Positions 17,655-25,697 of a stretch of 56,548 nucleotides of DNA are shown in pieces. Each line of letters starts with the position of its first letter. Position 1 is the first letter of the stretch. The notes beneath the pieces are model-generated. The model made no database searches. It saw nothing but the letters and a program-made list of their open reading frames with translations, and had not been told where the DNA came from. The stretch comes from TMP-86 sp031394735 (GTDB lineage Bacteria > Pseudomonadota > Gammaproteobacteria > Steroidobacterales > Steroidobacteraceae): the NCBI GenBank assembly GCA_031394735.1, contig JANMXI010000144.1, forward strand, positions 1 to 56,548, written 5' to 3'. A program made the translations under genes and the position numbers.

Positions 17655-17673
17655 GTCGTTGAATGTCAACGAC
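17655..17673. promoter_or_regulatory. Perfect 8-3-8 palindrome, likely TetR operator
   Basis: GTCGTTGA-ATG-TCAACGAC lies between the divergent TonB receptor and acyl-CoA ligase genes. Half-site length and 3-bp spacing fit a TetR-type operator. A third partial copy, GTTGCAAC, follows at 17675-17682. The only dedicated regulator in the cluster is the TetR gene at 13496-14353. Confidence 0.65.
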
Positions 17674-17769
17674 CGTTGCAACTTCGATACCGATTCGACT
17701 TTTTACACTTTCGTGCAGGCGATACATGTAGGTACCATCGGCGCGCCCGCACCCAACCAGGATGAACTC

Positions 17770-19305
17770 ATGAACAGCGATGCCACTGCGACCCTTGCCG
17801 GCCTGCTGACTAGCGCAGTCCGGCGCCACAGCCACCGTCCAGCGATTGCATTCGGTGACCGGACCTACACCTACGCACAGATCGATGCCGCTTCAGGGTC
17901 TATCGCCTACGAGTTGCGCAATCGAGGAGTTCTTCGCGGTGAATGTGTCGCTCTACAACTCAAGAATTCGGTTGAGTACGTGATTGCCGATCTCGCAATC
18001 TTGAAGCTTGGCGCAGTAAAGGTTCCCCTCAACGAATACATGGTGGCCGAAGAACTCGACCATTGCCTCCGTCATTCCAACGCACGGGTCTTGATTTCAC
18101 ACACATCGTTGCAATCACCCCATTTCTCGACGCTTCCGAGTCTTTCGATTCACGTTTGTGTGGGCCCAATAACGCAAGGCACAACCCTTGATCCAGCGTC
18201 GATTCCCTGGACGCAGCTGATTTCTGATGACTACGAAGAAGTACGCGCCGAATGCGACGGCTCAGACCTAGCCATCATCATGTACACCGGTGGAACCACC
18301 GGAAATCCGAAGGGCGTGGTGCATACACAGGCAGGGATGGCCCTCAATTTGCTGGCGCACGTGTGCTGCACGGACATTCGCTCGAATGAAATCATGCTGC
18401 TTCAGACTCCGCTTCCGCATTCCGCCGGCTTTTATCTGCAGGCGTGTCTGTTGCAAGGCGGCATGGTCGTGCTCCGCGAGAAATTTGACGCAGAAAGTTT
18501 CGTTCGGACGGTTGTCAGTTCAGCAGCGACCTGGACATTTGCTGTCCCGACGATGCTATACCGGCTGTTGGAGGCGATACCCGATACACCATCGATCACG
18601 CCGACGCTCCGCACGATTGTTTACGGCGCCGCTCCGATGGATCCATCCCGCCTGACGCGCGCACTCACCCTATTTGGTCCGGTTTTTCTGCAGATTTACG
18701 GACAAACCGAATGCCCCAACTTGATCACGACCCTCGCCAAGGAGGAGCACGAGACTGCGCGTCTGCGCTCCTCATGCGGGCGCCCGGTTCCCTTCGTTGA
18801 AGTGCGACTGATGGATCCCGAAGGAGCCGTGATCAAAGGCGACGCGATCGGCGAGCTCTGCGTCCGGTCACCCTATCAACTGCGGGAATACCACGCTGAT
18901 GCTCCGACGAGCCACAAGGCCATCGTCGATGGGTGGCTGCATACCGGCGATCTGGCCTATCGAGACGGCGGCGGGTATCTATATCTCGTCGATCGGGCCA
19001 AAGACATGATTATCTCGGGTGGAATGAATGTGTATTCCGTTGAAGTCGAGGCAATACTTCGCACGAGTGAGGCCGTTCAGGACGTTGCCGTTGTTGGCGT
19101 TCAAGATCGGGATTGGGGGGAATCAGTCGTTGCGGTCGTGGTCAAGCGGGCAGAGGTGGAGCCGAATGTACTCATTGATCTTTGCCGGTTGCATCTATCC
19201 GCTTACAAAGTTCCCAAGCGCATTGCATTTGCAGACGCCATTCCAACGACTCGTTACGGCAAGGCCGACAAGAAGGCACTGAGGGCGATGCTGTCAGGAG
19301 GTTGA
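17770..19305 (+). CDS. Acyl-CoA synthetase (AMP-binding ligase)
   Basis: An adenylate-forming ligase of about 511 residues. Visible motifs are the P-loop YTGGTTGNPKGVVH, the aliphatic YGQTE, the hinge region DGWLHTGDLAYRDGGGYLYL then VDRAKDMIISGGMNVYSVEV, and the catalytic Lys in TRYGKADKKAL near the C-terminus. It makes an acyl-AMP and then an acyl-CoA, the usual first or activation step for carboxylic acids in catabolic clusters. The ATG at 17770 has AGGA upstream; the frame opens at 17659 but that start falls inside the operator palindrome. It is transcribed away from the TonB operon and is probably controlled by the same TetR regulator. Confidence 0.92.
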   Translation: MNSDATATLAGLLTSAVRRHSHRPAIAFGDRTYTYAQIDAASGSIAYELRNRGVLRGECVALQLKNSVEYVIADLAILKLGAVKVPLNEYMVAEELDHCLRHSNARVLISHTSLQSPHFSTLPSLSIHVCVGPITQGTTLDPASIPWTQLISDDYEEVRAECDGSDLAIIMYTGGTTGNPKGVVHTQAGMALNLLAHVCCTDIRSNEIMLLQTPLPHSAGFYLQACLLQGGMVVLREKFDAESFVRTVVSSAATWTFAVPTMLYRLLEAIPDTPSITPTLRTIVYGAAPMDPSRLTRALTLFGPVFLQIYGQTECPNLITTLAKEEHETARLRSSCGRPVPFVEVRLMDPEGAVIKGDAIGELCVRSPYQLREYHADAPTSHKAIVDGWLHTGDLAYRDGGGYLYLVDRAKDMIISGGMNVYSVEVEAILRTSEAVQDVAVVGVQDRDWGESVVAVVVKRAEVEPNVLIDLCRLHLSAYKVPKRIAFADAIPTTRYGKADKKALRAMLSGG

Positions 19306-19354
19306 GGCCGTATACACCGCATCGGCCTGCGTGCTGCGGGTGATCGATAAGCGG

Positions 19355-19408
19355 GGATATTACTTGAGGAAGAATGCTTCTTATGTTTCTTTGCCGGTGG
19401 TGGAGTAG
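19355..19408 (+). pseudogene. C-terminal relic of a second CocE/NonD hydrolase
   Basis: The frame reads GYYLRKNASYVSLPVVE then stop. The intact CocE gene ends VYHSGKNASFISLPVVE then stop. The DNA match includes GGAAGAATGCTTCTT and GGTGGAGTAG. Only this tail is present. The catabolic cluster lies exactly between the intact gene and this relic, both in the same orientation. Confidence 0.7.
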
Positions 19409-19466
19409 GCTGAATCTGAACGAACCCGCACGATGGCACTGCGGCACCTGACGTTACTCTGGTGAA

Positions 19467-19709
19467 ATGATGGGAATACGCATTCAGGGAGGCCACGACG
19501 TACCGCGCCGCGATGTAGCGCGTAGATTCAGCGGCTGCGTGATGTTATGGCGGCTGATCAAATCGACCGGCACCAATGACCGCATGGGCATCAACGTGCG
19601 GTTGCTCGAGAATCCCGACGTGCTCGCCAACATCAAGATCCTGCGCTTTGACGGCGCCAAAACCTGGAGCGATGTGGGGACTTGCACGTTGAAGGAGCCA
19701 TGGTGGTAG
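19467..19709 (+). pseudogene. Zeta-toxin relic fused to unknown sequence
   Basis: The first 21 codons encode MGIRIQGGHDVPRRDVARRF, matching residues 123-140 of the zeta-like toxin at 2469-2996 (RVRQGGHDVPRADLVRRF). The Walker A region and most of the protein are missing. The remainder of the frame (ENPDVLANIKILRFDGAKTW and on) is not recognised. It is treated as a decayed fragment, lying between the CocE relic and the sigma-factor gene. The rest of 19306-19763 holds no gene I can support. Confidence 0.5.
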
Positions 19710-19763
19710 GGCCTCCGCCCTGCGACTTCAGCTACACTGCGAATTCCCAGTCAGAGATCCGCA

Positions 19764-20330
19764 ATGCCCGCCACCCCTCGTCCCGCACCGGCCGTCACCG
19801 AACTCCTTCGCCTTGCCGAAGGCGGCAGCCGCGAAGCGCGCGACCGACTGCTCAGCGCGGTCTACGAAGAGCTTCGCGCCCTGGCTCGGCGCATCCTGTC
19901 GGGTGATCGGGCACGTCACATTGTCTCGCCCACCGAATTGGTGCATGGCGCGGCGCTCAAGTTATTCGCGCAGCAGGATGTCTCGGCGCGCGATCGCGCG
20001 CACTTCCTTGCCTACTCCGCCAATATCATGCGGCAGGTGTTGATCGATCAGGTGCGTCGCGAACGCTCAGCCAAACGCGATGCGCCGAAGGTGACGCTGT
20101 ATTCGCAGATCGCAGAAATGCCGCAATCGGATGTGGATCTGGAAGTGCTGCACGATGCGCTGACTCGCCTGGCGGCGGTGTCGGTCGAACACGCGCGGCT
20201 GGTGGAGCTGCGTTATTTCAGCGGCATGACAATCGAGGAGATCGCGGCGCTGGATGGCACCTCACCGGCCACGGTGAAGCGCAGTTGGCGTGCGGCGCGC
20301 GCCTGGCTGCATAACGAATTGGGCAACTGA
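19764..20330 (+). CDS. ECF-type RNA polymerase sigma factor
   Basis: A 188-residue sigma factor of the TIGR02999 (Sig-70_X6) type. Region 2 shows VTELLRLAEGGSREARDRLL and VSPTELVHGAALKLF, and DRAHFLAYSANIMRQVLIDQ ends the region. Region 4 has VEHARLVELRYFSGMTIEEI then AALDGTSPATVKRSWRAARA, a helix-turn-helix binding the -35 element. It converges on the gene of a Ser/Thr kinase with only seven bases between them. This sigma/kinase pairing recurs in proteobacteria and planctomycetes, where the kinase may govern the sigma. The downstream regulon is unknown. Confidence 0.92.
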   Translation: MPATPRPAPAVTELLRLAEGGSREARDRLLSAVYEELRALARRILSGDRARHIVSPTELVHGAALKLFAQQDVSARDRAHFLAYSANIMRQVLIDQVRRERSAKRDAPKVTLYSQIAEMPQSDVDLEVLHDALTRLAAVSVEHARLVELRYFSGMTIEEIAALDGTSPATVKRSWRAARAWLHNELGN

Positions 20331-20337
20331 CGCTTCT

Positions 20338-22770
20338 TCAAGGACATTGTTTAAGCAGAGCCTGAATGACCTGCAGCTCATTGCGCCGGTCCATCTCGCT
20401 GATTTTCCAACGGCGATCGAAATCGCTCCACACCTGCAGACCTTGATGCAACACGCGACAGGCGCCGCCTTTGTCTCCCTTGCTGCGATAGAAATCAGCC
20501 AATGGCCGCAACATGACGGCCACGTCCCGCACCCGCTCGGCGTCTTCCGGCGCCTGCGCAGCACGCAACTCCTTCTCATGCTGATACTGCTCGGTGAGCT
20601 TGATGGCCTCGTCGTAGCGCCCCAGGTGCGCGAGCACGATGGCGCGTTGGCCGCGCACGATGTCGCGTGAACGCAAGCCCTCAGTGTTCGCAGGATCTAG
20701 CTCGACAAGCCGGTCGCCGATGCGGATGGACGGCTCGATCGCGGCCAGCGCCTCGTTGTAGCGGTGCAGTTCATCCAAAGTTCCGGAGATGCTCCAATAG
20801 CCGATCAACGTGCCCTGCAGCAGTCGCGAATGTCCGGGCGTTCGAACCAGACCCTGCTCGAACCGCGCGGTGGCGCGGTGATAGGCAGCAAGCGCCTCCT
20901 CATATCGATCCAAGTAATACAGCGAATCGCCGAGCAGCATGGCGGGCCGACCGCTCTGATACTCGAACTCCATTTCCCTCTGCACGGCAGGCGGCAAGGC
21001 CATCAGGCGTTTCTCTTCGCCGGCCTGAATTCCCGCCGCGGCCGTATGGTCGTTGCGCTGTTTGAACACATCGGCCTGCGTCAGCCGCGCGCTGGTGAGC
21101 AACACATTCAATTCACCCAACTCTTTCGGCGTCGGCGACCAGCCGGCGATGCCATTCAGCGCACGCACGAGATTCGCTTCGGCCTCGCGCGCCTTGGCAA
21201 GCTGTCGCGCCGGATCGTTGTCCGACCCGCCATACACCAGCGCCAGCAGATAGCGCACCTTGCCCAGATCCCGCTGCCAGGGCAGATAGGCGGGCCGGCG
21301 GCGGGTCAGCGTTTCGAGCAGGGTTTGCGCACGTTCGAGATTCGACTTTGCTGCCTTGGGATCACCGACATGCGCCTTGCCAGGCACACCCTGCACCTCG
21401 GCGAGTCGCGCCAGACCCACCGCCACTTCGCGCTGCAGTTCCTGATTGCTCCCCGCCGTCTGCGCCAACGCATCGAGATATTGCTGGCTGCGATCCAGCA
21501 TCTCACGCCGCGCGGCGGTGGTGCCGGGCGTGAGTTCCAGGCTGCTGTCCAGATCGAACAGCATGTAATTTGCCAGCGCGCGCACATCGGCGAAGCGCTT
21601 CTCGGCATCGAGGCGTGCACTTTCCGCGCGTGCATACAGCCAAGCGATGAGGATGAGCGCGATGACGAGCGCCAGCAGCGCACCGATGGCGGCGGCGAAT
21701 CGCCAGGGATGTCGCTCGAACAGCTTGCGCGCGCGATAGCGCCAATTGTTGCCCACTGCGGCGACGGGGCGGTGTTCGAGCCAGGCGAGCAGATCGCTGG
21801 TCAGCGCATCGACGCTGCCATACCGATCCTCGCGTCGCGGCGCCATCGCTTTGCGCGCAATCGCGGCGAGATCGCCGTTCAGCCGCTTGGAGTCCGCGAT
21901 GGGTTCAGTGGGCAACTCGCCCGTCACCAGTTCGACCAGCACCACGCCGAGTGAATACACATCATCGGTGATCGCGGCCGGCTGTCCTTCCAGCCGCTGC
22001 GCACTGGTGTACGCCCGCGTAAAGCCCTCGGGCCGGGACGAATCCACCACATCTTCGATGCGTGCCACGCCGAAGTCGATGAGCTTGGGGTGGCCCTCGT
22101 CCGTGACGAGGATGTTCGCCGGCTTGATATCGCAATGAAGCACCAGATGCTGGTGCGCATGCGCCACGGCGCCGCACACTTCGCGCAACAGCGCGACACG
22201 CGCGCGGGTGTCCAGATCATGATCGTCCGCGTACTTGTCGAGCGCGACGCCACGGATGAATTCCATTACCAGGTAATGCAGGCCCTGTTCGGTCTTGCCG
22301 CCATCGAGGATGCGCGCGATGCCGGCGTGCTCCATGCGCGCCAGCAGCTTGCGCTCGGCGTCGATCAGCGGTTCGACCTGCTCGATGCCGCGAATCGGGC
22401 GGATGAACTTGATGGCCACGGCCTGCTCGAACAAGCCATCGTTGCGCTGGCCGCGATACACCGAGCCCATGCCGCCGGCGCCGATGAGTTCTTCGAGGCC
22501 ATAGGGGCCGATCTGCCGTGGCGGTACCAACGTGGCATCGAAGGGCGAATGGCTGCTGGTGTCGCCGTTCAAATGGGTGAAGGCAAAGATGCTGGACTCT
22601 TCAGCGGTGTCGGCCGCGAGCAGCGCCATCACCTTCGCATGCAGCGCCGCATCGCCATGACAAGCCGTATCCAGCCAACTACTGCGCTCGCTGGGTTCGA
22701 GATCCACGGCTTCCGCGAAGAGATCCAGAGCGGCGCGTTCGAGTTGTTGTTGGCTGGCGAGAACTTCCAC
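20338..22770 (-). CDS. Transmembrane Ser/Thr protein kinase with TPR-like region
   Basis: An 810-residue Hanks-type kinase. The glycine loop GAGGMGSVYRG is at 97-107, the ATP Lys121 in AVAIKFI, the catalytic loop HCDIKPANIL at 212-221, and DFG at 232-234. The residue before the catalytic Asp is Cys instead of the usual Arg (HRD), so it is a non-RD kinase. One transmembrane helix follows (FAAAIGALLALVIALILIAW). The rest is extracytoplasmic or cytoplasmic tetratricopeptide-like helices, for example EALAAYHRATARFEQGL. The N-terminal LFAEAVDLEPSERSSWLD is typical of kinases paired with ECF sigmas. It converges with such a sigma gene. Confidence 0.92.
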   Translation of the reverse strand: MEVLASQQQLERAALDLFAEAVDLEPSERSSWLDTACHGDAALHAKVMALLAADTAEESSIFAFTHLNGDTSSHSPFDATLVPPRQIGPYGLEELIGAGGMGSVYRGQRNDGLFEQAVAIKFIRPIRGIEQVEPLIDAERKLLARMEHAGIARILDGGKTEQGLHYLVMEFIRGVALDKYADDHDLDTRARVALLREVCGAVAHAHQHLVLHCDIKPANILVTDEGHPKLIDFGVARIEDVVDSSRPEGFTRAYTSAQRLEGQPAAITDDVYSLGVVLVELVTGELPTEPIADSKRLNGDLAAIARKAMAPRREDRYGSVDALTSDLLAWLEHRPVAAVGNNWRYRARKLFERHPWRFAAAIGALLALVIALILIAWLYARAESARLDAEKRFADVRALANYMLFDLDSSLELTPGTTAARREMLDRSQQYLDALAQTAGSNQELQREVAVGLARLAEVQGVPGKAHVGDPKAAKSNLERAQTLLETLTRRRPAYLPWQRDLGKVRYLLALVYGGSDNDPARQLAKAREAEANLVRALNGIAGWSPTPKELGELNVLLTSARLTQADVFKQRNDHTAAAGIQAGEEKRLMALPPAVQREMEFEYQSGRPAMLLGDSLYYLDRYEEALAAYHRATARFEQGLVRTPGHSRLLQGTLIGYWSISGTLDELHRYNEALAAIEPSIRIGDRLVELDPANTEGLRSRDIVRGQRAIVLAHLGRYDEAIKLTEQYQHEKELRAAQAPEDAERVRDVAVMLRPLADFYRSKGDKGGACRVLHQGLQVWSDFDRRWKISEMDRRNELQVIQALLKQCP

Positions 22771-22821
22771 GACTCAAGATTAACCGTTAGCGCAGCGTTG
22801 CGGTGCTTCCTCGACAGCCCC

Positions 22822-22853
22822 AAAAAAATGGGCGCCTGCTTAGAGGCGCCCAT
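22822..22853 (-). terminator. Rho-independent terminator
   Basis: ATGGGCGCCT (22828-22837) pairs perfectly with AGGCGCCCAT (22844-22853), six-base loop. On the minus strand the stem is followed by a T-run (22827 down to 22822). It closes the minus-strand gene ending at 22897 and separates it from the kinase gene. Confidence 0.85.
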
Positions 22854-22896
22854 CATCGCACCGGTTGAGTCGCCGCCGCAGCGGCATCACTCCCGC

Positions 22897-23547
22897 TCAG
22901 CGTGCCGCGAGCGGATACCAGTAGCCGTCCGTGCCGAGCACATGGTACTGACCGCTGTAGTCGACATAATACTGATGGCCCTGGTACTGCTGATACGTGT
23001 TGGCGGCCCAGGTATGCGGCAGAACCTGCGTGGCGCCGTTCGGTGCAGTGTAGGTGCTGTTCCCGCGCAGCAGATTGCCGGCTTCGTTTTGGTTGTTGGA
23101 GTAGTGCTGCTGCCAGGTCGCCTGCGCCTGACCTCGTTGCGCCTCGGCCTCACGCAGACCCTGGTACGCCGACTGCACCTTGGCGGTGTTGGCGTTGTCG
23201 TTGGCGCGAGCCTGCGCCATGCCGGCGGCCGAGTAGCCATTGGTGTAGATGTAGTTGGAGGTCCAGGTGTAATAGTCCTGCGCCTGCATGCCCTGACGGA
23301 CCATGGCCGCCTGGTACTGGCGATAGCCGGCCTGCACCTGCGGGTCCTGCATCTTCTGGCGCACCATGGCATCGACGCGCTGTTGACCGTTGGCGATCAT
23401 CGCGTTCATCTGCGCCATCGACTGGTTGATCATGGCGGTGTAGTCCTGGGCGAGGGCCTTGGTGGGCATCCCGGCCACACCGGCGCACAGCGCCAGAGCG
23501 GACAAGAGGCCGGTGATCCGGGAAGCTGAATTGCGTGCTTTGGTCAT
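22897..23547 (-). CDS. Secreted Gln/Asn/Tyr-rich protein
   Basis: A 216-residue protein with signal peptide GLLSALALCAGVAGMPTKAL cleaved near ALA-Q. The mature part is rich in Gln, Asn, Tyr, Ala and Met, for example YTAMINQSMAQMNAMIANGQ and TYQQYQGHQYYVDYSGQYHV. It has helical repeats in the first half and tyrosine-rich strand-like sequence in the second. The ATG follows GGAGAAC. It is a single-gene unit closed by a strong terminator. No family is recognised; a role at the cell surface or in a matrix is plausible but unsupported. Confidence 0.8.
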   Translation of the reverse strand: MTKARNSASRITGLLSALALCAGVAGMPTKALAQDYTAMINQSMAQMNAMIANGQQRVDAMVRQKMQDPQVQAGYRQYQAAMVRQGMQAQDYYTWTSNYIYTNGYSAAGMAQARANDNANTAKVQSAYQGLREAEAQRGQAQATWQQHYSNNQNEAGNLLRGNSTYTAPNGATQVLPHTWAANTYQQYQGHQYYVDYSGQYHVLGTDGYWYPLAAR

Positions 23548-23758
23548 AGCGTTCTCCGTAAACTATTGTAAAGACTTGGTTTTTTGAACTTTCGAGGGCT
23601 GTTCTTTTCCTCTTGTCTTAGGAAGGCGTAAACGCGCGGGAAAACGGGTCAAAATAAAGGGCGAAAGTTCTGACTGGGACTAATGCGAGTGCCTGCCGGG
23701 GCGGCTGGGGCGCACAATCCGCCCCTTATCGACGCACCCTGCAACCCAAGGCGACCCC

Positions 23759-24223
23759 ATGATCACGGGCATCCACCATGCCAGCATCACCACCCCGAAC
23801 CTGGAGCGGGCGATCGCCTTTTATTCCGGATTGCTCGGCATGGAAGTCGTGGTCCGGTGGGATTGGAAGGCCGGCAATACACAGGCCGACAACATCTACG
23901 GGCTGAAAGACACGGCCGTGAACATGGCCATGCTTAAAGCAGGCAATGCATTTCTGGAATTGTTCGAGTTCGAAACGCCGTCGGGCAAACCGAATGAGAC
24001 GAAGCGGCCGGTGTGCGATGCCGGCGTCACGCATGTGTGTCTGACCGTGAAGGACATCCACGCCGAATACGAACGGCTGCGTGCCGCCGGCGTTGTGTTC
24101 AATTGCCCGCCGCAGTCGATGCCCGGCGTGTTGATCGCCACCTATGCGCGCGACCCCGATGGCAACATTCTCGAACTGCTCGAGCCCGACAGCAAAGGCC
24201 CGCTGGCGATGCCGCACTCATGA
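23759..24223 (+). CDS. VOC-family (glyoxalase-like) enzyme
   Basis: A 154-residue vicinal oxygen chelate protein: two beta-alpha-beta-beta-beta modules, beginning ITGIHHASITTPNLERAIAF with the metal His in the first strand and ending YARDPDGNILELLEP with the metal Glu. The family includes glyoxalase I, extradiol dioxygenases and epimerases. The stop overlaps the start of the next gene (ATGA), so it is co-translated with a sugar-phosphate isomerase-like protein. With that partner, an epimerase or lyase on a small keto-acid or sugar acid would fit. Substrate is not known. Confidence 0.88.
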   Translation: MITGIHHASITTPNLERAIAFYSGLLGMEVVVRWDWKAGNTQADNIYGLKDTAVNMAMLKAGNAFLELFEFETPSGKPNETKRPVCDAGVTHVCLTVKDIHAEYERLRAAGVVFNCPPQSMPGVLIATYARDPDGNILELLEPDSKGPLAMPHS

Positions 24224-25068
24224 AAACCGAACCCGTCCTCATCGCCTGCTTCTGGACCATCGGCGGACGCTATGTGTTCGGCGATGCCGATCACAGTCCC
24301 TGGGATTTTCGACTGCGCGCCGAAGTGGCGGCGCATGCGGGCTATCGCGGCATCGGATTGAAGCATGCGGATTTGATGCGCACTCTGGAGCGCTATGGCT
24401 ATGCGGGCCTGCGCTCCATCCTCGCCGACAATGATCTGGTGGAAGTGGAATTGGAAGCGCTGTTCGATTGGTTTCACACCGATGAACGCCGCGCCAAGTC
24501 CGACATCGTACGCAACGACCTGCTCAGAGCGGCCGAATCGCTAGGCGCGCACCATGTGAAGGTGGCGGGCGATTTCATGCCGAATGCGTCGCGCGATATT
24601 GAGCCGATGCACGATGCCTTTCAGGTGTTGGCGCGGCAGGCGATATTGGCCGGCACCATCGTGTCTCTCGAGCCCATCGCGTTCTCGAATGTGCCGTCTT
24701 TGGACGCGGCGCTGGGAGTCATCGGCGAGGCAGCCGGTAATGGCGGCGGCGTCATGCTGGACGCCTGGCATGTAACGCGCGGGAATTTCCCGCTGGCGGA
24801 TATTGCGCGATTGCCGCGCGGCGCCATTGCAGGAGCCGAACTCGATGATGGCACACTGGCCACCGTAGGCGATCCGATCTCCGACACCTTGGACCGGCGC
24901 CGGCTATGCGGTGAGGGGGAGTTTGATTTGCGCGGCTTCATCAATGCCGTAAAGGCCACGGGCTATGACGGGCCCTGGGGCGTGGAGATCATCTCTGAGG
25001 AGCAGCGCTCGCGCACGTTGGAAGAGGCGGCGCAGCGCTCGTTCATTACTACGCGGGCGCAGTTCTAA
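24220..25068 (+). CDS. Sugar phosphate isomerase/epimerase-like TIM barrel
   Basis: A 282-residue xylose-isomerase-like TIM-barrel (AP_endonuc_2) protein. Conserved metal-site stretches are VSLEPIAFSNVPSLDAALGV, the later GVMLDAWHVTRG (Asp, His), AGAELDDG and WGVEIISEE (Glu). The start ATG overlaps the VOC stop by four bases; the frame is open further up but that part is antisense-like noise over the VOC gene. Together the two genes form an operon, probably handling a sugar-derived or inositol-like compound. A specific substrate cannot be assigned. Confidence 0.88.
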   Translation: MKTEPVLIACFWTIGGRYVFGDADHSPWDFRLRAEVAAHAGYRGIGLKHADLMRTLERYGYAGLRSILADNDLVEVELEALFDWFHTDERRAKSDIVRNDLLRAAESLGAHHVKVAGDFMPNASRDIEPMHDAFQVLARQAILAGTIVSLEPIAFSNVPSLDAALGVIGEAAGNGGGVMLDAWHVTRGNFPLADIARLPRGAIAGAELDDGTLATVGDPISDTLDRRRLCGEGEFDLRGFINAVKATGYDGPWGVEIISEEQRSRTLEEAAQRSFITTRAQF

Positions 25069-25113
25069 AATAGGGCCTTCGCCAATCCACGAAATCCGCT
25101 TACACGCTTACCG

Positions 25114-25383
25114 TCAACCGGTGGCTTTAGATACCAACGGGAAGCGTTCGGGATGACGGATGGATTCCACCGCCAGGTCAAAATCAAGAATGGGCCAATA
25201 CAGATGATCCGGTGACGGCCACTCAACTTTCAATAGATCTCCGATTGTTGCGGAAGCGAACCACGGAAATTCCGCGAATGGAACAAACAACTCCTCTTCC
25301 CCAAGCAATAGCCAGAAGCCGTGCTGGGAGACGTTGGTAACCTCAGCTACTGAAGTGGTTGGTCCAGGCGCTACGGAATTCAT
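25114..25383 (-). CDS. DUF2442-family protein
   Basis: About 89 residues. The core VTNVSQHGFWLLLGEEELFV then PFAEFPWFASATI and HLYWPILDFDLAVESIRHPE is the DUF2442 pattern. These small proteins usually follow a DUF4160 gene, as here, where the two frames overlap. The pair has been suggested to be toxin-antitoxin-like but no activity is established. I used the ATG at 25383; another ATG lies at 25398. It converges on the isomerase gene with a 45-bp gap. Confidence 0.82.
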   Translation of the reverse strand: MNSVAPGPTTSVAEVTNVSQHGFWLLLGEEELFVPFAEFPWFASATIGDLLKVEWPSPDHLYWPILDFDLAVESIRHPERFPLVSKATG

Positions 25384-25591
25384 CAACGCGTGCCTCAATC
25401 ATTAACCGAATTGAACGAATCTGCTGGTCACTCAAACGGTAGTTCTTGGCCAGTTCAATGTTGGGTTCCAGCCAAAACTTAGCCTCGCCTTCTGCGCATT
25501 GTACATGCAAATGCATACGCGGCTCTTCACGCGAGAAAAAGTAAAACCGGAAGCCGCCTTCCCGAAAGATCGTGGGGCTCATTCGAATCAT
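25343..25591 (-). CDS. DUF4160-family protein
   Basis: An 82-residue protein with MSPTIFREGGFRFYFFSREE then PRMHLHVQCAEGEAKFWLEP, the DUF4160 signature (usually PxxxxxxGxRFxFxSxDHxPPHVHV). Its His-containing HLHV segment is conserved in the family. It is the upstream partner of the overlapping DUF2442 gene. The two form a compact bicistronic unit between metabolic genes and could be a mobile accessory pair. No toxin activity can be read from the sequence. Confidence 0.85.
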   Translation of the reverse strand: MIRMSPTIFREGGFRFYFFSREEPRMHLHVQCAEGEAKFWLEPNIELAKNYRLSDQQIRSIRLMIEARVDEFRSAWTNHFSS

Positions 25592-25697
25592 TGAAGCGCC
25601 AAATTCGTGATACGCAGTGCCACAAAGTGTCGAGAATGCTCAAAAACTCGTCCGGGTTGAGTATGCTTGTATGAGGCGCAGCGTCGGTTCGAATACC

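Noticed and set aside
20764..21954. 396-codon plus-strand frame
   Set aside because: Antisense of the Ser/Thr kinase's TPR region; Arg/Gln/His-rich, no motif.
22090..23529. 479-codon plus-strand frame across two genes
   Set aside because: It runs antisense through the kinase start, the terminator hairpin and the secreted-protein gene, so it cannot be a natural gene.
25114..25591. DUF4160/DUF2442 pair as a proven toxin-antitoxin system
   Set aside because: Only gene order and size suggest it; no toxin motif or activity can be read, so it is listed by family only.
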